Below, piece after piece: positions 56,101 through 62,034 of a stretch of DNA of 64,000 bases. Source of the DNA: a virus; the IMG/VR virus record IMGVR_UViG_3300006735_000025, positions 1-64,000 of that record; one strand, 5' to 3'. How positions within the stretch are numbered: the stretch's first letter is position 1; each line of letters opens with the position of its first letter. The notes beneath the pieces are model-generated. The model saw only the letters and a list, made by a program, of their open reading frames with translations. It made no database searches and had not been told where the DNA came from. A program made the position numbers and the translations under genes.

Positions 56101-56175
56101 TGTACCCAAAAGTGAAATGTTAAAGTCTCCTTGGGTGAATGGGTAGTTTTTTCCTGTATTTTTACCTATTGACAT
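53158..56175 (-). CDS. Large baseplate/tail protein
   Basis: A 1005-residue protein. The first third is Asn/Pro/Ser-rich and extended. Conserved-looking blocks occur later: LGTLSWKIVVDHPSILNSII followed by ADAILEAFFAGCRKYDIYQL, then VVFDSISFSYDENLLDLNPE and SVQTNFKFIGGQGLDGPVSE. The last of these is typical of proteins that build the tail-tube/baseplate junction in large phages, judging from my memory of such proteins. The C-terminal 60 residues are polar and probably flexible. The gene directly follows the tape-measure gene, where baseplate hub proteins are usually encoded. A 40-base gap with the A-x-TATTTAT motif precedes the ATG. The exact function is not resolved. Confidence 0.6.
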   Translation of the reverse strand: MSIGKNTGKNYPFTQGDFNISLLGTQRIREALLARNLDGSYLDRGNPIPPNGDQQPGSVVVSSQVWKSVTDSPLPEEVTDTNGIPLKETQFLVNKYGPQTGYGNPLSVNVVNLVSEAQLEYISPNTLQPQGFKPGISFDNFSYSNYTAIEVLQSVTSNNGNLVTVNSMVLDDSILIKSSFPYLKDNLGYNIAQFDFDISDEGSATSNLTTSPGALIPPKSDYLSRLEGVFSVESPIPGNYFLPVTPLDINSIAGQGANNIAQVTMAGQASAILNSIWNGIANSNPLPNTPLSVPAPSDKFIEYMGKDQQSLLFNNLNYNIYRPDYTRAQVDPSVKAPLSYYYVGSKNTEPGLIQSPIEATPKDVFGREIRALVYGPSEVYKEFDNVDGRALWRYYQIGSLGKATIDGGTIEGGFTWFGKNSVQSIDSSMMFFSTRSDLKPKKKGGLLDYTQNLMDSAPPFGGAKWKHAGNAIDQVSKIFNDGYKNISKGSRVVDFIPGEVVWNCVEYCRAWTKDRPYTRYKDLVRSGGNMWKNTDSVLDSTFNLNIAPTNLDGGKSTTMPDGTKVKKYMFSVENLSWRGTSEHTKLPASEKGPNGGRIMWFPPYDIQVGDTNSTSWSPTNFLGRTEPIYTYNHTERLGTLSWKIVVDHPSILNSIIDTQLKGMPDAEADAILEAFFAGCRKYDIYQLAEQYPNLSFEFLNQVQVSLAGGSKDVTDDYNADQNNTVLDNLSSETDMGGHLTEEQAQQIENNQNKDAENGHLNVDNVNQGTVNGGFRIGYTDKKATITSIIRKLLGESNYFTFLREQYPFIYQSLRDNLKFFHPAFHAITPEGLNSRLTFLQQCLRPGKTIPTVTEQGTTMVDADNTAFGPPPVCVLRIGDFYHSKVVFDSISFSYDENLLDLNPEGIGVQPMIVSVQTNFKFIGGQGLDGPVSELQNALSFSYFANTELYDERAQKVPVSDFDSFKTPSEVAEDFQNFFKNPEGGTDASMGETGETNKQGHLEETE

Positions 56176-56192
56176 AATTTAAACGGTTTATT

Positions 56193-56199
56193 ATAAATA
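56193..56199 (-). promoter_or_regulatory. A-x-TATTTAT motif upstream of the 1005-residue baseplate gene
   Basis: The coding strand reads ACTATTTATAATAAACC with the motif 17 bases before the ATG at 56175, in the 40-base gap after the tape-measure gene. Confidence 0.3.
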
Positions 56200-56215
56200 G
56201 TTTATCTAACCATTT

Positions 56216-58405
56216 CTAGCTAGGGGTTGTAGATTTTGAACCGCTTTGACTAACACCTAAAGCAATTTCATCAAATAATGGTGGTAGTACTTCTCTAACT
56301 TGGTTTGGTGTTAATCTTATTGTATTACCATCATACCTTATTTCTAATGGTGAAAAAACAACTTTTACCTCACCACTATCTGACATATTTTGATTGTTTG
56401 TATTTACTGTGTTATTTACATAATTGTTTATTAATTCTTGACCTTCTGGTGTATTTTGTAAATAATTCTCTATTTCTTTTGGGTTTGACATGTCCATCGC
56501 GGTAGGTTCTAAACCACCACCATAATATAAACCTCCAGTTGCTGGGTTACTAGTTCTTTTTTCAAAATCCTCTTGTGAACCTTTAAAAGCACCACTTATC
56601 GCCTTACCAGTAGCTTCATTAGCTACATTACCAATCATACCACCAGAACTTTCTAACAAAGAAGCTAAATCTTTACCACCTATTATAGTACCACTTAATA
56701 ACTCATCACCTAATCCAGATTTTGCGATTTGACTAGCTAATTCCGAAGCTGATGTTCCTAGGACACCACTTGCTGCGGCTTCTGTTAAAAGATTTTGTAT
56801 AATAGCTGTATTCGCCGCCATACCTTCTTGTACGGTAAGTTGTGCTTTATTAACAGCGTCTAAGTCCATCGCATCTTTTTCAGATTGTGTCCTTAGTTTA
56901 TCCATAATACCACCTTGCATGTTACCTTCTAAAGCTATTTGTTCTTGTAACTGACTAAAAGATAAGTCGTCACCCATGTCTCCTAATTTCACACTAAATG
57001 TTCCATCAGGTTGTATATCAGCCATAGAGGCTATTAATTCTTTATCTTGTTGACTAAGTTCTGGTATCCCACCTAATTTACCAATTGCTTGAGTTCTTTT
57101 AGCTGCTTTAATTGCTGTTTCAGCGAGATTAGTATAATCTTGTCCGGTAGCGTCAGCTACGGCTTTTAACCTCATTCTTTCTCCTGGTGATATTCCAAAT
57201 TCACCAGTTTCTTTATTAAATGTTACAGCACTTTCTGCTGTTTTTACAATCGCGTCTTTTAAACCTTCAACATCATTTTGAGCCATATACATTAACTGGA
57301 ATGGGTCCAGTAATTCACTAGCGGCTCCACCAATCATTTGTAGTTTAGCTGCCATATCTATCGCACCTTCAGGTGTAAACGCTTTATCAGCCATCACCAT
57401 AACATTTTCAAAATTATAACCCAGTACTTGGGATTCTGCGACCATCTTAGTTAAACCATCAACACCGTTTTTAAATCCGTAAGTATTAATTTTAGCTATA
57501 TTTTGTTGTACTTTTGGGAGAAGTTTTGATACTGTGGCACCATACCTACCAGCTGTAGCTACAGCTCTATTAGTTGTTTCGGTAGCCTCTATAGCTCCAA
57601 CACCAATTTTATCAAATTCACTAATAACATTGGCCATATCTATGTTATATAATTCCTCAAGTTTTGTTGCATTAACTAAGGCCTCTTTAGGTATTAAAAA
57701 TGCTCTACCTGTTTCTTGACTGACCCCCTGTAAAACTTTATAAACATCGTTAGCTGTTAAAGCAAAACCAGCTAATTCTTTACTTGCGTCTGTTATACTC
57801 AATATAATATCATCCATGAAGATTTCATCCATCCCCATTTCTTTGATGATACCTTTACGCATACTGTCCGTAAGTGATAAAATATCTAGGTAGGCCTCCA
57901 TAGACCCTCTTGCTTTTGCACCAGCACCACCTTCACTTAAACCAACAAGAGATTGTATCATACCCATCGTATCTCTAAGTGTTAAATCTGCTTGACTTCT
58001 TTGTTTACTTAATTCTAATAATACATTTTGACTTTCACCTAAAAGGTCATAATCTCTATACGGTGTATCACTACCAGTAGACCCTTTAGTATAACCTTCC
58101 TTTCTTAAGACTTTTTCAAATTCAGATTTATCAATTCTAACCTCATCACCATTACTATCTTGAAAAACAACATCAGCAAATGAAGGTATTGGGTTTTTAA
58201 CTCCTAATTTTTTAGCTAATGATAGAGATAGTGGGTTACCTTTTTTCCCTAATTTTTTAATGGATTTAACCCTAGATGGATAATCGGGTTCGTCATAAGT
58301 GTTAAACACACCTAAAGGCACTCCTAATTCTGGGTGGGAAGCTAGATAAGGTTTTCCTTTGGATAGAAAACTCTCTATTTTAAGTTGTAAAGATAATTTA
58401 TACAT
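56216..58405 (-). CDS. Tape measure protein
   Basis: A 729-residue, mainly helical, Ala/Gly/Ser-rich protein lying directly after the tail tube and chaperone-like genes, the canonical place of the tape measure. The centre consists of long helices (ISEFDKIGVGAIEATETTNR, RAVATAGRYGATVSKLLPKV, FTPEGAIDMAAKLQMIGGAA) with little disulfide potential. The N-terminal 130 residues are basic and polar, and the C-terminus is polar with Asn-rich linkers. At the usual 0.15 nm per residue this would set a tail of roughly 110 nm, close to T4. A mild hydrophobic stretch (SKELAGFALTANDV) is present but there is no strong membrane helix, and no lysozyme motif is seen. The A-x-TATTTAT motif lies 14 bases before the ATG. 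Confidence 0.72.
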   Translation of the reverse strand: MYKLSLQLKIESFLSKGKPYLASHPELGVPLGVFNTYDEPDYPSRVKSIKKLGKKGNPLSLSLAKKLGVKNPIPSFADVVFQDSNGDEVRIDKSEFEKVLRKEGYTKGSTGSDTPYRDYDLLGESQNVLLELSKQRSQADLTLRDTMGMIQSLVGLSEGGAGAKARGSMEAYLDILSLTDSMRKGIIKEMGMDEIFMDDIILSITDASKELAGFALTANDVYKVLQGVSQETGRAFLIPKEALVNATKLEELYNIDMANVISEFDKIGVGAIEATETTNRAVATAGRYGATVSKLLPKVQQNIAKINTYGFKNGVDGLTKMVAESQVLGYNFENVMVMADKAFTPEGAIDMAAKLQMIGGAASELLDPFQLMYMAQNDVEGLKDAIVKTAESAVTFNKETGEFGISPGERMRLKAVADATGQDYTNLAETAIKAAKRTQAIGKLGGIPELSQQDKELIASMADIQPDGTFSVKLGDMGDDLSFSQLQEQIALEGNMQGGIMDKLRTQSEKDAMDLDAVNKAQLTVQEGMAANTAIIQNLLTEAAASGVLGTSASELASQIAKSGLGDELLSGTIIGGKDLASLLESSGGMIGNVANEATGKAISGAFKGSQEDFEKRTSNPATGGLYYGGGLEPTAMDMSNPKEIENYLQNTPEGQELINNYVNNTVNTNNQNMSDSGEVKVVFSPLEIRYDGNTIRLTPNQVREVLPPLFDEIALGVSQSGSKSTTPS

Positions 58406-58419
58406 ACATTTGTTTGTAT

Positions 58420-58426
58420 ATAAATA
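58420..58426 (-). promoter_or_regulatory. A-x-TATTTAT motif upstream of the tape-measure gene
   Basis: The coding strand reads AATATTTATATACAAAC 14 bases before the ATG at 58405, immediately after the stop of the small chaperone-like frame at 58429-58590. Confidence 0.3.
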
Positions 58427-58428
58427 TT

Positions 58429-58590
58429 TTATCTTTTGTTTTTGTTTCTAGCTGTCTCTATTGCTTGATTTCTTTGTTGGATTTCTTCTGAAAATTTGTT
58501 AAGGTAGAACCTTCTTTCGAATATTGGCATTTTTAAAATGTCTTCTCTGGTAAAATTAAAGTTTTTAGTTAGGTAGTAAATCTCTTCCAA
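58429..58590 (-). CDS. Small tail-assembly chaperone-like frame, possibly expressed by +1 frameshift
   Basis: A short frame missed by length filters. From the TTG at 58590 it encodes 53 residues: MEEIYYLTKNFNFTREDILK, then MPIFERRFYLNKF, then a basic tail. The pattern of a hydrophobic helix, an acidic D-I-x-x-MPI-x-ER-R segment and a charged helix is typical of the small protein found after gp26-like genes in T4-related phages. No ATG is available except inside the conserved part, so it is either started at TTG or reached from the gp26-like frame. The frame is open upstream to a TAA at 58630-58632 and overlaps the gp26-like end. In many tailed phages two overlapping frames before the tape measure make chaperones G and GT by frameshifting; this arrangement matches. 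Confidence 0.65.
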   Translation of the reverse strand: MEEIYYLTKNFNFTREDILKMPIFERRFYLNKFSEEIQQRNQAIETARNKNKR

Positions 58591-58600
58591 CAGGGCATAC

Positions 58601-59359
58601 CTATAGCCCGAAGAAAGGACGAAAAAAGTTTAAACCAAAATTAATAGTAAAATTAACATCTTTACCAGATGGTGATTTAGCTACTCTCTCTAATTCTAAA
58701 CCAGGTTCAACTATACTTAAAAATTTTCTAATCTGTTGTGCGTCAAATAAAGGTAATTTGTGTATTTCTAAAGATATAGTCATTGGGTCTTTTTCACCAT
58801 CTATTTCCACAACACACTTTTCTAGTTTTTTTGTGGCCATAGGTTTTACTTTCATACTTTTGTAACTTTCTTCTAGTGTTTGGAAATATTTCGTATCCTC
58901 AGGTGTTAGTAGTCTTAATTTACATTTTTTACCTGATTTAGGTAGTGTGTAGTCAAAAGTTCCGTCTGAGTTAGGTTTAGTGTCCACTTCTTTACTTCTT
59001 AAGACTGAAAGGTCTACAGTGTGTTCAAACTCCTTTCCGGTTTCTGGGTCTTTTAAACTAAATTTATATTCTGGACCAAATGCTGTATTTCTTAAAAATA
59101 CATATATAGCTTGTTTATCACATTCGGCTAAATTTACAACATCAACATCTTTATCTAAAACCTTAGCTCTCAATAAGGTATCCATTAATTCACCAGACTC
59201 TGATAAATTAGGTGATGTTAAAATATTTTCATCGGCTGCTGTTAGGTATGAAACTTTTAAAGATTTTTTCTGATTTTTGTAAAAGACACCTTTAGATGGT
59301 AATTCCACTAAGTCATACGGAATTGACGGGTCTATTTCATTTTGTTGTAAATTTTCCAT
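58601..59359 (-). CDS. Baseplate/tail-assembly protein, T4 gp26-like
   Basis: Starting at the ATG at 59359 (an in-frame TTG seven codons upstream is less likely), it has 252 residues. The opening, IPYDLVELPSKGVFYKNQ followed by LKVSYLTAADENILTSPNL and GELMDTLLRAKVLDKDV, matches the gp26-like family of T4-type phages (lPSkG-x-x-Y, then a T-x-x-DE-x-x-L helix). T4 gp26 belongs to the baseplate hub assembly pathway. Here the gene lies between tail tube and tape measure, exactly where tail-assembly chaperones are encoded. Together with the small overlapping frame downstream, this suggests that it may act as the G-like chaperone. A 136-base gap upstream holds the tube terminator and a short inverted repeat but no A-x-TATTTAT motif. 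Confidence 0.68.
   Translation of the reverse strand: MENLQQNEIDPSIPYDLVELPSKGVFYKNQKKSLKVSYLTAADENILTSPNLSESGELMDTLLRAKVLDKDVDVVNLAECDKQAIYVFLRNTAFGPEYKFSLKDPETGKEFEHTVDLSVLRSKEVDTKPNSDGTFDYTLPKSGKKCKLRLLTPEDTKYFQTLEESYKSMKVKPMATKKLEKCVVEIDGEKDPMTISLEIHKLPLFDAQQIRKFLSIVEPGLELERVAKSPSGKDVNFTINFGLNFFRPFFGL
58619..58630 (-). other. Candidate +1 frameshift site (AAC TTT TTT CGT)
   Basis: In the gp26-like frame the mRNA reads AAC TTT TTT CGT. A +1 slip of the Phe-tRNA from TTT to TTC enters the frame VLSSGYRYALLEEIYYLTKN, which continues through the 53-residue chaperone-like protein. The stop in the target frame (58630-58632) lies just upstream and the gp26-like stop (58601-58603) just downstream, so any shift must happen within about 29 bases. 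Confidence 0.4.
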
Positions 59360-59403
59360 TGTATATTCTTTTATTAACAATAATATAAAAAATTATTTAA
59401 GAA

Positions 59404-59419
59404 GTGAATAAAAATTCAC
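59404..59419. repeat. Perfect 6-bp inverted repeat GTGAAT-4-ATTCAC
   Basis: GTGAATAAAAATTCAC on the + strand has two 6-base arms separated by 4 bases. It sits between the tube terminator and the gp26-like gene, in a gap that lacks the A-x-TATTTAT motif. It could be an operator or a weak hairpin; nothing further supports either. Confidence 0.3.
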
Positions 59420-59443
59420 AAATATCTACTATAAGTATTATAA

Positions 59444-59471
59444 AACAAAAAACCCACATAATTGTGGGTTT
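59444..59471 (-). terminator. Rho-independent terminator after the tail tube gene
   Basis: The - strand reads AAACCCACA, loop ATTA, TGTGGGTTT, then TTTGTTTT. The nine-base-pair stem is perfect. It lies 24 bases beyond the tube stop at 59496, so it would give the tube gene its own short message, as expected for a protein needed in many copies. Confidence 0.88.
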
Positions 59472-59495
59472 CTTAAATATATGTTTAAAGTTAAA

Positions 59496-59984
59496 TTAGT
59501 AAACTAATATACATCTATCTGGTCTTAGTGTTGCTGCTATATTGGCCATTCCCTCATCACTATAAGATAAATCATTAAAGTTAACATCTGTTAAGAAACA
59601 ACCTTGTAGTACCCATTTTTCTACTACCACACCTGTTGGGTCTAACATTTCTAAGTCTATATTCTTTTTATATCCTGCAGCGTAACCCATTCTACCAGTT
59701 ACTGACTCTGCGTGTAATCTTACCCATTCCATCAATGCTTGTGAAGCTGACGGTCCGATTGGGTCTCTAAATGTAACATTAATAGTGTTCCATACAAATC
59801 TACCAGCTACGTATGTTGACGTATTTAAGAAAGGTATCTCCACAGAACCTATAGTAACTTGTGGTCTTGAAGTACTTTCTACGTACCATTCGTTAATACC
59901 TAAAGATGAATCAAATCTCATTATAAACCTATTCTTTTTCTTTGGTTCATACGGTACGGGCATTTTCATTAATAAATCGGCCAT
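59496..59984 (-). CDS. Tail tube protein, T4 gp19-like
   Basis: A 162-residue protein, almost the same length as T4 gp19 (163). The pattern KNRFIMRFDSSLGINEWYV, STSRPQVTIGSVEIPFLNT, RFVWNTINVTFRDPIGPSAS, ALMEWVRLHAESVTGRMGY, LEMLDPTGVVVEKWVLQGCF and NDLSYSDEGMANIAATLRPD follows the gp19/contractile-tail tube family throughout. The protein stacks as hexameric rings to form the inner tube through which DNA passes. It is flanked by a 97-base upstream gap with the A-x-TATTTAT motif and by a strong terminator downstream, fitting high-level independent expression. The sheath gene lies three genes upstream rather than next to it, unlike T4. Confidence 0.9.
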   Translation of the reverse strand: MADLLMKMPVPYEPKKKNRFIMRFDSSLGINEWYVESTSRPQVTIGSVEIPFLNTSTYVAGRFVWNTINVTFRDPIGPSASQALMEWVRLHAESVTGRMGYAAGYKKNIDLEMLDPTGVVVEKWVLQGCFLTDVNFNDLSYSDEGMANIAATLRPDRCILVY

Positions 59985-60015
59985 GTTTTTTAATTTTTAA
60001 TTTTTTTATTTGTTA

Positions 60016-60022
60016 ATAAATA
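60016..60022 (-). promoter_or_regulatory. A-x-TATTTAT motif upstream of the tail tube gene
   Basis: The coding strand reads AATATTTATTAACAAAT 31 bases before the ATG at 59984. A further copy lies at 60054-60060, so the 97-base gap before this abundant protein holds two. Confidence 0.3.
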
Positions 60023-60081
60023 TTAGTTAAGTTTAGTATTTACTAGTTTATATATAAATATACGTTTGCAGCAAAATAATA

Positions 60082-60942
60082 TTAACTATCAATCTTAGAT
60101 ATTATAATCTTATTTTTTTCTCCTTGTGATGTGTCATAAATAAAAAATTCTACCCCAGGATATTCTACAGATAATTCTTTTTTAATATAATCCATAACAG
60201 CATCTATATTTTTTCTATCATCATCACTAAAACCAATACTAAGTTTATCGTACTCACCGTTGGTTAATTTTTGAGCTCCATTAACAACTTTTTCTACATA
60301 ATCTTTTAAAGCTATTTTTTTACCCTCTTCTGGACTATCAGCGTCTGAATCTAAACCAAATTTATCTTTAAATTCTGGAGACGATACCGGCGAATAGTCG
60401 TTTTGGGATAGGTAAAAGTCTATTTTTTCCTCCATATTCATTTCACTTGTGGATGGATAAACTTTTTCTATATTTTCTAACATATTTTTAACTTCGTTAG
60501 GTTCAAAAGTCATACCAATTAACAATCTTACACCTTCTTTTATTGCTGCTGGGGGTGTACCTCTAGCTGTAATAATAGAAAATGGGTTAGCATACATTAT
60601 TGACTCTTTAAATTTTTCAAAACTAGGTGCAAACTTTTCTTCTTCTATAGCCTTTCTAACATCTGTTATAAAAGTTTGTGGGTTAGCAAAATCCATAAAA
60701 GCGTGGTCTGTCAATCTATAATCACTATCATTTCTTACATCAGCAAAATCTTCAGTACTCACATTAACCGGTATCCAATCTAATCCGTCTTTTTTTTCCA
60801 TCTTAATTTCAGTAGGCATAAAAAGTATATTATCGTCCCAATCAAAAGAATAACCACGTATTTTTTCTGTAGTCATTACTTCACCTATCTCTTTAACTAA
60901 TTTTGTTAATTGTCTTTCTGTAAGAATTAAACTTCTTTTCAT
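60082..60942 (-). CDS. HAD-superfamily phosphatase-like protein with N-terminal LTERQL module
   Basis: A 286-residue protein. Residues 1-21 (RSLILTERQLTKLVKEIGE) form an amphipathic leader like those of the next two proteins. A HAD-like hydrolase follows: motif I YSFDWDDNILFMP (nucleophile D34, acid/base D36), motif II FSIITARGTP (T125) and the acidic motif IV IGFSDDDRKN (D240-D242). HAD enzymes remove phosphate from nucleotides, DNA ends or small molecules. The C-terminal 45 residues (YPGVEFFIYDTSQGEKNKII) look like part of the same fold. It sits between sheath and tube genes with a terminator 26 bases upstream and no other enzyme nearby. The leader suggests packaging or virion association, but that is an inference. 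Confidence 0.68.
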   Translation of the reverse strand: MKRSLILTERQLTKLVKEIGEVMTTEKIRGYSFDWDDNILFMPTEIKMEKKDGLDWIPVNVSTEDFADVRNDSDYRLTDHAFMDFANPQTFITDVRKAIEEEKFAPSFEKFKESIMYANPFSIITARGTPPAAIKEGVRLLIGMTFEPNEVKNMLENIEKVYPSTSEMNMEEKIDFYLSQNDYSPVSSPEFKDKFGLDSDADSPEEGKKIALKDYVEKVVNGAQKLTNGEYDKLSIGFSDDDRKNIDAVMDYIKKELSVEYPGVEFFIYDTSQGEKNKIIISKIDS

Positions 60943-60947
60943 ATACT

Positions 60948-60954
60948 ATAAATA
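60948..60954 (-). promoter_or_regulatory. A-x-TATTTAT motif upstream of the HAD-like gene
   Basis: The coding strand reads AATATTTATAGTAT directly before the ATG at 60942, leaving 5 bases. The terminator of the upstream gene lies 26 bases from the ATG, so any promoter must fit in this short space. Confidence 0.3.
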
Positions 60955-60967
60955 TTAAGTTATTAAA

Positions 60968-60998
60968 TAAAAAAAACCCCACATTTCTGTAGGGTTTT
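60968..60998 (-). terminator. Rho-independent terminator with GAAA tetraloop after the S74-containing gene
   Basis: The - strand reads AACCCTACA, loop GAAA (a GNRA tetraloop), TGTGGGGTT, then a run of T. The stem contains one G-U pair on this strand; the other strand would have a mismatch, so it is directional. It lies 28 bases beyond the stop at 61026. Confidence 0.85.
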
Positions 60999-61025
60999 AT
61001 AATTCAGTATATTTAATTTATTGTT

Positions 61026-61973
61026 TTAACAAGGACAAGGACCCCATGGACCTCCATTACATGAACACTCATGAAGTAAATTATCAATCCATGCGATAAG
61101 TTTTTTCCACCAACTACGTTTCTTCGCTGTATTTATTTCGTCTATAGTAGTTCTACTTAAATTACCAGCAGACATTTCTTGACCTGCTTTTCTAATTAAT
61201 GCTATAGCTTCCGAAGCCCATGGTATTTCTCTCCCTGTCGGCTCCTTAGCTATATCAGCTTCAAAAGCGGCAAGTTCTTCACTAGCACCCATTATCTTCG
61301 CACCCATTCTCTTTTGTTCATCTGGAGTCATCATCATACCAGAAGGTCTATCGGATTTCATATCAACATCAAATTCCATTTCTTCATTACCTCTAGCCAT
61401 TGGGTCGTCAGAACCACCACCTTGACTCATACCCCCAAAACCACCAAAATCATCAAATGGATTATCTGGAAATGTACCACCTGGGTTTCCTAGTCTATCA
61501 ATATCAAATGGTTCATATAATTTTTCGTTTATGACTCTTTTAATAACATTTGTTAAATCAGATTCTTTTAATCTAATAGATTTTCTTTTAGTTGGCTTAA
61601 TTTCTTCGAAAGCAACATCAATCATTCCATAGTCTACCGTTTTATACCCATTAGAATGTGTTTTTACGGCTTTCTTTGGTGCGTGTTCAGCAAGAACACC
61701 TCTATATGTACCACCACCAAATCTAGCTTTGTTTTTATATTCAAATTCGTAAATAGGTATACCTGATGGTGATTTACCAACTTTTTTAATATTTTTCTTT
61801 AATCTTCCATCAGAAGCCGCACCTATAGTTGTAATAATATCAATTATTGCTTTTACAAACCATTTACGTCTTTTTTTATCTTTTTTCTCCTCAAATATAT
61901 TAGTTTTAGCGTTAGCTATTCGTCTAACAATTTTAGTTAAATCAGATTCTTTTAATTTTATCGTTCTTGCCAT
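61026..61973 (-). CDS. Virion-associated protein with internal S74 peptidase domain between two LKESDL modules
   Basis: A 315-residue protein with a modular order. Residues 4-23 (TIKLKESDLTKIVRRIANAK) and 132-151 (SIRLKESDLTNVIKRVINEK) are near-identical amphipathic modules. Between them, residues 53-125 form a peptidase S74 (intramolecular chaperone) domain: ASDGRLKKNIKKVG with the Ser54/Lys59 dyad spacing of the endosialidase type, then IPIYEFEYK, YRGVLAEHAPKKAV and VDYGMIDVAF. S74 domains normally end tail spikes and cleave themselves off after trimerisation. After the second module comes a Gly/Asp/Met-rich linker, a helical segment and a cysteine-rich end (HECSCNGGPWGPCPC). The upstream 59-base gap holds two A-x-TATTTAT copies and a palindrome; a terminator follows. 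S74 in this setting is unusual. Confidence 0.68.
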   Translation of the reverse strand: MARTIKLKESDLTKIVRRIANAKTNIFEEKKDKKRRKWFVKAIIDIITTIGAASDGRLKKNIKKVGKSPSGIPIYEFEYKNKARFGGGTYRGVLAEHAPKKAVKTHSNGYKTVDYGMIDVAFEEIKPTKRKSIRLKESDLTNVIKRVINEKLYEPFDIDRLGNPGGTFPDNPFDDFGGFGGMSQGGGSDDPMARGNEEMEFDVDMKSDRPSGMMMTPDEQKRMGAKIMGASEELAAFEADIAKEPTGREIPWASEAIALIRKAGQEMSAGNLSRTTIDEINTAKKRSWWKKLIAWIDNLLHECSCNGGPWGPCPC

Positions 61974-62005
61974 TTTTAAATAATTTTTTATTTTATTGTT
62001 ATTCT

Positions 62006-62018
62006 ATAAATATAAATA
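62006..62018 (-). promoter_or_regulatory. Double A-x-TATTTAT motif upstream of the S74-containing gene
   Basis: The coding strand reads AGTATTTATATTTATAG, two overlapping copies (62006-62012 and 62012-62018), 32 bases before the ATG at 61973. This is the only gap where two copies overlap. Confidence 0.3.
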
Positions 62019-62034
62019 CTTTATATAAAGTATT
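62015..62034. repeat. Perfect 20-base palindrome at the end of the Lys-rich gene
   Basis: AATACTTTATATAAAGTATT is fully self-complementary and overlaps the TAA stop at 62033-62035 as well as one copy of the A-x-TATTTAT motif. It could form a weak AT-only hairpin or bind a dimeric regulator. Confidence 0.45.

Noticed and set aside
58546-58599. Alternative -1 frame after the gp26-like gene beginning ATGCCC
   Set aside because: It ends at a TAA after only a few codons, while the +1 frame continues into a 53-residue conserved-looking protein.
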